64,000 bases of DNA from the NCBI RefSeq assembly GCF_900105175.1, contig NZ_LT629771.1, positions 744,001 through 808,000 on the forward strand, given 5' to 3'. This document shows positions 18,538 through 26,640 of the stretch, one piece after another. The position numbers and the translations under genes were made by a program. The number at the start of each line of letters is the position of its first letter. Position 1 is the first letter of the stretch. This DNA is from Jiangella sp. DSM 45060 (GTDB lineage: Bacteria; Actinomycetota; Actinomycetes; Jiangellales; Jiangellaceae). Under the pieces are notes generated by a model, which had not been told where the DNA came from, ran no database searches, and saw only the letters and a list, made by a program, of their open reading frames with translations.

Positions 18538-21500
18538 GTGTTCCGAGCACTGCTGCCCGGACTGCTGGTCGCGACGGGGGCGGCGGCCGCGGGGGAGCCG
18601 TCGCCCCAGCCGCCGGAGCCGCTGCCCGGTGAGGTCGTCCTCGTCGCCGGCAGCGGCGACGAGGGCTACTCCGGCGACGGCGGACCGGCGGTCGAGGCGC
18701 GGCTCAACCACCACCTGCGGCTGGCCACCGCCCCCGGCGGCACGCTCTACATCGCCGACCGGACGAACGGCCGGCTGCGGTTCGTCGACGGCGACGGCGT
18801 CATCGACACCGTTCCGGGCACGCGCTCCGTGGGCGGGGCCGACCCCGACGCGGCCAACCCGCCGATCGCCGCCGCCGTCGGCCCCGACGGCGGCATCTAC
18901 GTGGCCGGCGAGACGGACGTGCGCCGCATCGCACCCGACGGCACCGTCACCGTGCTGGCCGGCGCCGGCGACGACGACATCGAGCACGGCGACGCCGACG
19001 GCGGCGCGGCCCTCGACGCGCGCATCCGGCTGCCCGAGGACATCGTCGTCGACGCGGCCGGCGACGTCATCCTGGCCGACAGCGGCAACGGCCGGATCCG
19101 CCGCATCGGCGCCGACGGCGTCATCACCACCATCGCCGGCGGTGGCGAGGAGCAGGTCGAGGACGCCGTGGACGGCCCGGCCACGCAGGCCGCGCTGTAC
19201 ACGCCGGTCAGCGTCGCCGCCGACAGCACCGGCACGGTGTACTTCACCCTCCTGATGAGCCCCGACCTGTACGAGGTCGGCCCCGACGGCGTGCTCGGCG
19301 TCATCGAGGGCGAGAAGCTCTCCATGCTCGACCAGCGCGAGGAGCTGGCCGGCACGGCCGACCCCGGCGGCCGCCGGCTGGCGGTGGGACCGGACGACGA
19401 GCTGTACGTCACCGACGCCGCCAACGGCCGGCTGCGAGTGCTGCGCGACGGCATGATCGAGGTCGCGGGCGCGCTGCCGGCCACCGCGGGCGACATCACG
19501 GTCGCCGCCGACGGCACGGTCCACTACGTCGACGGCACCCAGGTGTGGCGGCTCCCGCAGGGCATCGACGAGCCGGCCGATGCCGTGGCGCCGGCCGGGT
19601 CGTCCTGGCCCGACCGCGGCCCCGGCGACGTCGTCACGGTGGCGGGCGCCGTCACGAGCCGCGAGGACGCGCTGCCGCCGCTGCTCCTGCCCGACCCGTA
19701 CCTCGGCCCGCTCTCCGTCGCCGCCGGCCCGGACGGCGTCAGCTACGTCGCCGACCCGTCGCAGCACGTCGTCCACCGCGTCGGCGCCGGCGGCGCGGTG
19801 AGCGTCGCGGCCGGCACCGGCGAACAGGGCAGCGGCGGCGACGACGGGCCGGCCGACGAGGCCCTGCTGGATCACCCGGTCGGTGTCGCCGTCGATGCCG
19901 ACGGCACCCTCTACATCGCCGACTCGTCCGCGCGCACCGTCCGCCGGGTCGGCCGCGACGGCGTCATCAGCACCGTCGCCGGCAGCGGGGCCGACCCCGG
20001 TGACGAGCCGCCGCCCGTCTGCGTGGGCGAGCCCGCGGCCGAGGCGGTCCTCGGTGCACCGTCCGACGTCGCGATCGGCCCGGACGGCGCCCTGTACCTG
20101 GCCGACTCCGCCCTCGCCGTGATCTGCCGCGTCGGCCCCGACGGCGTGCTCACCCGGGTGGCCGGCGGCGGCGAGCTGTGGGCGAAGGACGCCGACGGCC
20201 GGCCGGCGCTCGAAGCCGGTCTCTGGGGGCCCGGCGCGATCGACGTCGACGACGACGGCAACGTCTACGTCGTCGAGGACGGACGCCCGCACGTGCGCAT
20301 GATCCGGCCCGACGGCACGCTCGTCGCGTTCGCCGGCGACAGCCTCTTCGGCCTGGACGAGGGCGGCTTCGCGGGCGACGGCGGGCCGGCCGTGGCGGCG
20401 GAGCTGAACACGCCGGGCGACGTCGTCGCCGGTCCCGACGGCGTCTACATCGCCGACGCGTTCAACAACCGCATCCGCCGGGTCGGCCCCGACGGCGTCA
20501 TCGAGACGGTCGCGGGCACCGGCGCGCGGGAGGACTCCGGCGACGGCGGGCCGGCCACCGAGGCGGGCCTGAGCGAGCCGGTCACCGTCGACGTCGCACC
20601 CGACGGCGCCCTCGTCGTCGCCGGCACCCGCGAGGACGACGTCCGGCGCATCGGCCCCGACGGCGTCATCGAGACCGTCGCCGACCTCACCGTCGACGAC
20701 GGCACGTCGCCGGAGCCGGCCGACGCCGCCACGCTGACCACGCCCATGGCCATCGCCGTCGGGCCCGACGGGACTCTGCTGGTCGCCGAGCCGCAGCGGC
20801 AGCGGCTGCGCCGCCTCGACGGCGCCGACCTCGTGGGCGTGGGCCCGGCCGACCGGCGGCTGGGAGACGTCGGGCGGATCGCCACCGGCCCCGGCGGCGA
20901 GATCTACGCCACGCTGGGCGACTCCGTGGCGCGGGTGTACCCCGACGGCCGGCGGGTCACCGTCGCCGGCGGCGGGCGTACGGAGCAGGCGGCGGTGGCG
21001 GACGCCCAGGCGGTCGGTCAGCCGCTGCGCCCGGGTGACGTCGCCGTGGGCCCGGACGGCCGGGTCCACCTGTTCGACCTCGCGACCCAGCGGGTCTACT
21101 GGGTCGACCACGAGGGCGCGCTCAGGGCGATGTCCGAGTTCGACGACGTCACCTTCGAGCTGCCGTCCGGGCTCGCCGTCGGCCCCGACGGCACCGTCTA
21201 CGTCAACGACGAGGGCGGCAACGTGGTGTACGCCGCGAGATCCGGTGAACCGGCCGAGGTGTTCGCGGGCACCGGCGAGAGCACCATCACCAACGGCGAC
21301 GCCGGTGACGGCGGGCCGGCCGAGGACGCGATCCTGCAGTCGCCGGTCGACGTCGAGACCGACGCCGACGGCAACGTCTACGTGGCCGACTTCGTCGGCA
21401 TCCGCCGGGTCGACGCCGAGGGCACCATCAGCACCATCCTCGACGCCGCGCCGGACGAGGAGACCGACCGCTGGATCACCACCCTGGCGGCCGGCCCCGG

Positions 21501-21708
21501 CGGCGACCTCTACGCGGTCGACAGCGAGACCCGGCAGGTCATCGCACTGGTCCGGGCCGGCGAGATCTCCGGCGGCTTCCCCTGGTGGACCGCCGGCGCC
21601 GGCGCGGGCGCGCTGCTGGCCGCCGGCGGCGCCGTCGTGCTGATCCGGCGTCGCCGCGCGAGCACCACCCACCCCGACGACACGACGGAAGGAAACGCGA
21701 CCCCATGA
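18538..21708 (+). CDS. Large surface NHL-repeat beta-propeller protein, paralogue 1
   Basis: 1056 residues from GTG 18538 (TTG 18535 is also possible). A signal peptide covers about residues 1-20. The ectodomain is built of many NHL-type units with the pattern YSGDGGPA, then LYIADRTNGRLRFV, then DGVIDTVPG; at least ten are recognisable by eye, enough for more than one propeller. Near the C-terminus a transmembrane segment (AGALLAAGGAVVLI) is followed by RRRRAS, so it is membrane-anchored with the propellers outside. No catalytic motif is seen. NHL propellers usually bind proteins or ligands. Its stop overlaps the next gene's start (ATGA), and a second copy of the architecture follows at 22224. 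Probably a two- or three-component surface system. Confidence 0.88.
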   Translation: MFRALLPGLLVATGAAAAGEPSPQPPEPLPGEVVLVAGSGDEGYSGDGGPAVEARLNHHLRLATAPGGTLYIADRTNGRLRFVDGDGVIDTVPGTRSVGGADPDAANPPIAAAVGPDGGIYVAGETDVRRIAPDGTVTVLAGAGDDDIEHGDADGGAALDARIRLPEDIVVDAAGDVILADSGNGRIRRIGADGVITTIAGGGEEQVEDAVDGPATQAALYTPVSVAADSTGTVYFTLLMSPDLYEVGPDGVLGVIEGEKLSMLDQREELAGTADPGGRRLAVGPDDELYVTDAANGRLRVLRDGMIEVAGALPATAGDITVAADGTVHYVDGTQVWRLPQGIDEPADAVAPAGSSWPDRGPGDVVTVAGAVTSREDALPPLLLPDPYLGPLSVAAGPDGVSYVADPSQHVVHRVGAGGAVSVAAGTGEQGSGGDDGPADEALLDHPVGVAVDADGTLYIADSSARTVRRVGRDGVISTVAGSGADPGDEPPPVCVGEPAAEAVLGAPSDVAIGPDGALYLADSALAVICRVGPDGVLTRVAGGGELWAKDADGRPALEAGLWGPGAIDVDDDGNVYVVEDGRPHVRMIRPDGTLVAFAGDSLFGLDEGGFAGDGGPAVAAELNTPGDVVAGPDGVYIADAFNNRIRRVGPDGVIETVAGTGAREDSGDGGPATEAGLSEPVTVDVAPDGALVVAGTREDDVRRIGPDGVIETVADLTVDDGTSPEPADAATLTTPMAIAVGPDGTLLVAEPQRQRLRRLDGADLVGVGPADRRLGDVGRIATGPGGEIYATLGDSVARVYPDGRRVTVAGGGRTEQAAVADAQAVGQPLRPGDVAVGPDGRVHLFDLATQRVYWVDHEGALRAMSEFDDVTFELPSGLAVGPDGTVYVNDEGGNVVYAARSGEPAEVFAGTGESTITNGDAGDGGPAEDAILQSPVDVETDADGNVYVADFVGIRRVDAEGTISTILDAAPDEETDRWITTLAAGPGGDLYAVDSETRQVIALVRAGEISGGFPWWTAGAGAGALLAAGGAVVLIRRRRASTTHPDDTTEGNATP

Positions 21709-22175
21709 ACAGCGACGACGACGGCAAGGTGTTCGACGGGTACGCCCGTCTCTACGGCCCGCTGACGGTGGCCGGGCTCGGCCTCATCTTCAAGCCGATG
21801 TTCGACGACCTCCGGGTCGACGTCGAGACCGGCGGCGTCGACAGCCGGTTCGGCAACCTCTGGGAGACCGCCGCCAACAACAACGGCGACCCGGCGGTGC
21901 TCGGCATCATGCTGGCGCTGATCCTGATGTCGATGACGCTGGTGGCGACGTTCCGGCCGCGGTCCGGCGGGCTGCCGGTCGGCATCTCCGTCGTGTGCCT
22001 GTTGATCATCATCATGCTGATCACCAAGCCCGGCACCGGTGATCCCGCGCCAGACCTCAGCCCGGACGGCCTCTCGTCGATGGCCGTCGCGGTGTTCGCC
22101 CTGGTCCTGGGGGTGGTGCACGCCGTGCACCTCGCCCGCTGGAGCCGGGGACGGACGCGAACCGGATTGCGCTGA
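21705..22175 (+). CDS. Small multi-pass membrane protein between the NHL paralogues
   Basis: 156 residues from ATG 21705, which overlaps the previous stop in an ATGA arrangement; GGAAGGA lies 11 bases upstream. Hydrophobic segments are visible at about residues 15-35, 63-80, 88-105 and 122-142 (SVVCLLIIIMLITKPG is the clearest), suggesting four transmembrane helices with a short acidic loop between. No family recognised. Strict coupling to the first NHL gene and proximity to the second suggest that it partners these surface proteins, for example as a membrane adaptor; that is inference. Confidence 0.78.
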   Translation: MNSDDDGKVFDGYARLYGPLTVAGLGLIFKPMFDDLRVDVETGGVDSRFGNLWETAANNNGDPAVLGIMLALILMSMTLVATFRPRSGGLPVGISVVCLLIIIMLITKPGTGDPAPDLSPDGLSSMAVAVFALVLGVVHAVHLARWSRGRTRTGLR

Positions 22176-22223
22176 CCGAATCCGCCGGCGTCGCCGGCCA
22201 CTCGATCGACCCATGGGGGACAT

Positions 22224-25200
22224 GTGCTCAACCGGGCGTTGCTACCTGCCCTTCTGCTCACCGGCGGCCTGCTGGCCGCCGCCGTTCCGGCCGCCGGCGA
22301 GACACCGCCGCCGGAGGAGATCCCCGGCCTGCCGGTCGTCGTCGCGGGCACCGGTGAACTGGGCTACTCCGGCGACGGCGGCCCGGCCGTGGACGCCCGG
22401 CTGAACGACCGGCTCCGCTTCGCCGCCGGGCCCGACGGCACCCTCTACGTCGCCGACCGCTTCAACGGGCGGGTGCGGGTGGTCACGCCCGACGGCGGCA
22501 TCGACACCCTGCCCGGCTCGCTGGCCCGGCGCTCGCCGGAGACCGACGGCATCGAGGTCCCCGGCCTGGGCACCTACAGCCCCAGCAACCGGCCCATCGC
22601 CACCGCCGTCGGGCCGGACGGCAGCGTCTACGTGGCCGGGCGGCAGGACATCCGCCGGTTCGCCCCCGACGGTACCGCCACGGTGATCGCCGGCGGCGGC
22701 GACGAGCGGCCGCCGGACGGCGTCGACCCCGGCGGCGACGCGCTCGACGCCTACCTCCACGAGCCCGCCGACATCGCCGTGGACGCCCACGGCATGGTCT
22801 ACGTCGCCGACACCGACAACAACCGCATCCGCCGCATCGGCCCCGACGACATCATCACGACCATCGCCGGCGGCGGCGAGGACCACCCGGCCTCGGCCGA
22901 GGGACAGCCGGGCTCGAGCCTCAACACCTACGCCCCGACCAGCGTCGCGGTCGACTCCACGGGCAGCGTCTTCTTCACCATCGAGATGGACGGCTCGGTC
23001 TACGAGATCGACCCGGCCGGGAACCTGCACGTCATCGCGGGCGAGGACATCGCCCGGCGAGTGGAGGGCGAGTCCGCGGGCGACGCCGCGCTCACCGGCG
23101 GCCGGCAGCTGGCCGTCGACGCCGACGACAACCTCTACATCACCGACCTCGGCAACGGCCGGCTGCGGATGCTCGGCGCCGAGGACGGCCTGCTCACGAC
23201 CGTGGCGCCGCTGCCGTCCGACGCCGGGGACATCGTGATCGGCCGCGACGGCACGCTCTACTACGGCCTGGGGAGCCAGGTCGTCAGGGTGAGCGACCCG
23301 GGTGCGCCGGTGCCGGCCGCCGAGCCGGTGGAACCGTCCGGGTCGCCCTGGCCGGACGCGGAACCCGGCGACCTCGTGCCCGTCGCCGGTGCCCGCGGCG
23401 ATGCCGACGTGTTGCCCGAGAATGCGCGCCCGGTCGACCCGGCGGCGGGCCCGACGACCGTCGCGACCGGCCCCGACGGCGTCAGCTACGTCGCGGACGC
23501 CAGGCGCAACGTCGTCCACCGGGTCGACGCCGACGGCGCCGTGTCGGCCCTGGCCGGGACCGGTGAGAGCGGCTTCGCCGGCGACGGCGGACCCGCCACC
23601 GCCGCCCAGCTGTCCGGCCCGGCCGGCCTGGACGTCGACGCCGCGGGCAACGTGTACGTCGCCGACGCCGGCAACGCCAGGATCCGCCGCATCGGCGCCG
23701 ACGGGCGCATCGAGACCATCGCGGGCGCGGGCCGGCCCGATGACGACGGCGAGACCGTCGCGACGTGCGACGGCGAGCCGGCCACCGACGCCGTGCTCTC
23801 CTACCCGGTCGACGTCGCCGCCGCACCGGACGGCACCGTCTACCTGGCCGACCGCGACCTCGGCATGATCTGCCGCATCGGCACGGACGGCCTGCTCACG
23901 CGGGTGGGTGGCGGCGGCGAGCTGTGGTCGGACGACGCCGACGACGAGCCCGCCGTCGAGGCGAGCCTGTGGGCGCCGAGCGCGATCGACGTCGACGCGG
24001 CGGGCAACCTCTACGTCATCGAGCGCGGCCGTCCGTACGTGCGGATGATCCGGCCCGACGGCGTGCTCGTCCCGCTGATCGGCGACAGCTACTACGGCCA
24101 GGACGAGGGCGGCTTCTCCGGCGACGGCGGCCCGGCCGCCGAGGCGGAGCTGAACACGCCGCTCGACCTCGCCGTCGCGCCCGGCGGCGTGTACGTCGCC
24201 GACACCTACAACGGCCGGGTCCGGCACGTCGACGCCGACGGCGTCATCACGACGGTGGCCGGTACCGGGTCGGCGGAGGCGAGTGGCGACGGCGGCCCGG
24301 CGGCGCAGGCCGGCCTGGGCGAGCCCACCGGCATCGACGTCGGTCCCGGCGGCGAAGTCGTCGTCGCCAGCCCGAGCACCGACCTCGTCCGGCGGATCGG
24401 CGCCGACGGCGGCATCGAGACGCTGGCCGACCTCAGCGAGGCAGCGGCTTCGGACGAGCCGGTCGGCGAGGCGGAGCTGTCGTCGAGCATGAGTATCGCC
24501 GTCGGCCCGGACGGGACGCTGGCGATCGCCGAGCCGTCCGCCCTGCGGCTGCGCACCACCGACGGCGACACCCTCACCGACCTGGTGGCCAGCGGCACGG
24601 CGGAGCTGGCCCGGGCCGGGGAGCTTGCCGCCGGCCCGGGCGGTGAGCTGTACGCGGTCCTCGGGCAGACGGTCGTCCGGGTCTACCCGGACGGGCGCAG
24701 CGTCGTCATCGCCGGCGGCGGCCCGTCGAGCGACGCGCCGATCGTCGACGGCACCCTCGCGACCGCGCAGTCGCTGACGCCGCGCGACATCGCCGTCGGC
24801 CCCGAGGGCACGGTGTTCGTGCTCGACAACGTCCGCATGGCTGTGTACGAGATCGGCGCCGACGGCACGATCGTAGTGGTGCCTGGGTACGCCGACGTGC
24901 TGTTCGGCGAGCCGGCCGGGCTGGCCGTGGGCGCCGACGGCACCGTCTACGTCACCGACGCCTCGTACCACCTGGTGTACGCCGCGGCGCCGGGCGAGGA
25001 CGCGCGCACGATCGGCGGCAACGGCGACGACTCGGTCGACGGGGACGAGAACGGCGACGGCGGCCCGGCCACCGACACGGCGATCGTCTACCCGGGCGAC
25101 ATCGTCGTCGACGCCGGTGACAACGTGTTCGTCGAGTCCAGCGAGGGGGTGCGGCGGATCGCGCCGGACGGCACCGTCAACACCGCGCTGACCCCACCGG

Positions 25201-25442
25201 AGGAGGAGGGCGAGCGGTTCGTCCCCTCCGGGCTGGCGCTCGGTCCCGGCGGCGACGTCTACGTCGTGGAGAGCACCCACCGGCAGGTGTTCGCGCTGGT
25301 CCGGCCCGGTGACGTCACCGACGGGTTCCCGTGGTTCCGGGCCGGCCTCGGCGCCGCGGCCGCGGTACTGCTGGCCGGCGTGGCGGTGCTTTTGGTGCGC
25401 AGGCGACGGGAGCGGACGCCCCCCGAACGTCCGCTCCCGTGA
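22224..25442 (+). CDS. Large surface NHL-repeat beta-propeller protein, paralogue 2
   Basis: 1072 residues from GTG 22224 (GGGGGA just upstream, spacing short). The architecture is the same as the 18538-21708 protein: signal peptide (ALLPALLLTGGLLAAAVPAA), a chain of NHL units (YSGDGGPAVDARLNDR, YVADTDNNRIRRIG, GFAGDGGPATAAQL), and a C-terminal transmembrane helix followed by VRRRRERT. Conserved landmarks occur in the same order in both proteins, so they arose by tandem duplication and diverged substantially. A terminator-like hairpin follows directly after the stop. Ligand unknown. Confidence 0.88.
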   Translation: MLNRALLPALLLTGGLLAAAVPAAGETPPPEEIPGLPVVVAGTGELGYSGDGGPAVDARLNDRLRFAAGPDGTLYVADRFNGRVRVVTPDGGIDTLPGSLARRSPETDGIEVPGLGTYSPSNRPIATAVGPDGSVYVAGRQDIRRFAPDGTATVIAGGGDERPPDGVDPGGDALDAYLHEPADIAVDAHGMVYVADTDNNRIRRIGPDDIITTIAGGGEDHPASAEGQPGSSLNTYAPTSVAVDSTGSVFFTIEMDGSVYEIDPAGNLHVIAGEDIARRVEGESAGDAALTGGRQLAVDADDNLYITDLGNGRLRMLGAEDGLLTTVAPLPSDAGDIVIGRDGTLYYGLGSQVVRVSDPGAPVPAAEPVEPSGSPWPDAEPGDLVPVAGARGDADVLPENARPVDPAAGPTTVATGPDGVSYVADARRNVVHRVDADGAVSALAGTGESGFAGDGGPATAAQLSGPAGLDVDAAGNVYVADAGNARIRRIGADGRIETIAGAGRPDDDGETVATCDGEPATDAVLSYPVDVAAAPDGTVYLADRDLGMICRIGTDGLLTRVGGGGELWSDDADDEPAVEASLWAPSAIDVDAAGNLYVIERGRPYVRMIRPDGVLVPLIGDSYYGQDEGGFSGDGGPAAEAELNTPLDLAVAPGGVYVADTYNGRVRHVDADGVITTVAGTGSAEASGDGGPAAQAGLGEPTGIDVGPGGEVVVASPSTDLVRRIGADGGIETLADLSEAAASDEPVGEAELSSSMSIAVGPDGTLAIAEPSALRLRTTDGDTLTDLVASGTAELARAGELAAGPGGELYAVLGQTVVRVYPDGRSVVIAGGGPSSDAPIVDGTLATAQSLTPRDIAVGPEGTVFVLDNVRMAVYEIGADGTIVVVPGYADVLFGEPAGLAVGADGTVYVTDASYHLVYAAAPGEDARTIGGNGDDSVDGDENGDGGPATDTAIVYPGDIVVDAGDNVFVESSEGVRRIAPDGTVNTALTPPEEEGERFVPSGLALGPGGDVYVVESTHRQVFALVRPGDVTDGFPWFRAGLGAAAAVLLAGVAVLLVRRRRERTPPERPLP

Positions 25443-25449
25443 GGTGTGC

Positions 25450-25482
25450 GGTCCGGGTCACGCGTGGGGCGTGACCCGGGCC
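25450..25482. terminator. Bidirectional hairpin terminator
   Basis: 14-base arms (25450-25463 and 25469-25482) with a single T/C difference that is a G-U wobble in RNA, around a 5-base loop GTGGG. It lies between the convergent NHL gene (stop 25442) and the lipoprotein gene (stop 25494). No T-run follows, as is common in high-GC actinobacteria. Confidence 0.75.
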
Positions 25483-25493
25483 GCGGTACTGCG

Positions 25494-25988
25494 TCAGCCG
25501 CACTCCGACTGGACGCTCTCGCCCAGCCGCTGGCTGATCTCGGTGAGGTCGCCGAGCTGCTCGAGCTCCTCGAGCGCCTCGGGGTCGGCCGGGTCGATGT
25601 TCGCCAGCGACTCCATGGCGTCGGCCATCGCCGTCCAGTCCGCGGCGACGTCCTCCGGCGCGGCGGCCGCGAGGTCGCGGTACACGTCGACCAAGCCGGA
25701 CGCGGCGTCGGGGTCGGTGGCCGCGCTGCCGCTGAGCAGGTCGGTGCCCATCGACTCGAGCAGCCCGCAGTAGTCGCCGTCACCGGCGGCCGCGGCGTCG
25801 TCGCCCGCGTCGTCGGCCTCGGCGTCGGCGCCCTCGGAGGGCGGCGGCTCGGTCATGGTCAGCTCGAGCTCGTCGGCGCTCGGCGGCTCGGGCGCCGGCG
25901 GGTCGTCGGACCCACAGGCGGCGGTGGCGAAGATCAGGGCTATGCCGGCCAGCGGAACGATGGCTCGGGAACGGATCGTCGATTTCAC
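25494..25988 (-). CDS. Small acidic lipoprotein
   Basis: 164 residues from GTG 25988; GGAGA lies 7 bases upstream. The signal peptide ends in a lipobox (FATAACG), so the mature protein starts at Cys25 and is membrane-anchored. A Pro/Glu/Asp/Ala-rich linker (to about residue 70) precedes a helical domain with two conserved-looking Cys (DYCGLLESMG and SECG at the C-terminus) that may form a disulfide. Function unknown. It faces the NHL paralogues across a hairpin terminator, and its promoter side borders a tandem repeat array. Confidence 0.8.
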   Translation of the reverse strand: MKSTIRSRAIVPLAGIALIFATAACGSDDPPAPEPPSADELELTMTEPPPSEGADAEADDAGDDAAAAGDGDYCGLLESMGTDLLSGSAATDPDAASGLVDVYRDLAAAAPEDVAADWTAMADAMESLANIDPADPEALEELEQLGDLTEISQRLGESVQSECG

Positions 25989-26084
25989 GCACTATCTCCG
26001 GTACGTCAGTGTGATCTGGCTCGGATGAACCGAGCCGACCATCCCAGGTGCCGCTACACGGGCACTACACGCGCGCTGACCAGC

Positions 26085-26640
26085 GGTCAGGCGGGATGGC
26101 GGGCGGTTCACGCTTGGTTCACGCGGCCCGCCCGTAGGGTGGGTGCCCTCCCGGCGGGGAGGGGCCCGACTCCCCTCGCAAGCCGCCGGACGCTCCGCGA
26201 TGTCGGGCGGGGTGGCGGGCGGTTCACGCCTGGTTCACGCGGCCCGCCCGTAGGGTGGGTGCCCTCCCGGCCGGGAGGGGCCCGACTCCCCTCGCAAGCC
26301 GCCGGACGCTCCGCGATGTCGGGCGGGGTGGCGGGCGGTTCACGCCTGGTTCACGCGGCCCGCCCGTAGGGTGGGTGCCCTCCCGGCCGGGAGGGGCCCG
26401 ACCCGCCGCAAGGCGCTGGACGCTCCGGGAGAGTCACAGGTGGGGTGGCGGGCGGTTCACGCCTGGTTCACGCGGCCCGCCCGTAGGGTGGGTGCCCTCC
26501 CGGCGGGGAGGGGCCCGACCCCCTCGCAAGCCGCTGGACGCTCAACGGAAGTCGGGCGGGGTGGCGGGTGGTTCGCGCCTGGTTCACGCGGCCCGCCCCC
26601 GCAAGCCGCTGGACGCTCCGCGGGAGTCAGGCGGGGTGGC
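26085..26640. repeat. Tandem array of about 116-bp GC-rich units containing a REP-like core
   Basis: This fills most of the 638-base gap between the lipoprotein start and the AfsR-like gene. The core GCCCGCCCGTAGGGTGGG starts at 26126, 26242, 26358 and 26475, giving a 116-117 base period; a fifth, degenerate unit begins near 26591. Each unit also has CCCTCCCGGCCGGGAGGG or a variant, able to form a hairpin, and the line GGTTCACGCCTGGTTCACGC. The core is the reverse complement of the element at 35550, 35800, 36067 and 50110. The units end with a sequence nearly identical to the final codons of the AfsR-like gene (stop 26627-26629). No gene is supported inside. Confidence 0.9.

Noticed and set aside
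18472..25280. Long minus-strand open frames opposite both NHL genes
   Set aside because: They mirror the codon bias of the NHL genes; Val/Asp/Gly-rich, without starts supported by ribosome-binding sites or any domain.
26085..26640. CRISPR array
   Set aside because: The 116-bp units are contiguous with no unique spacers of regular length, and no cas genes are present.
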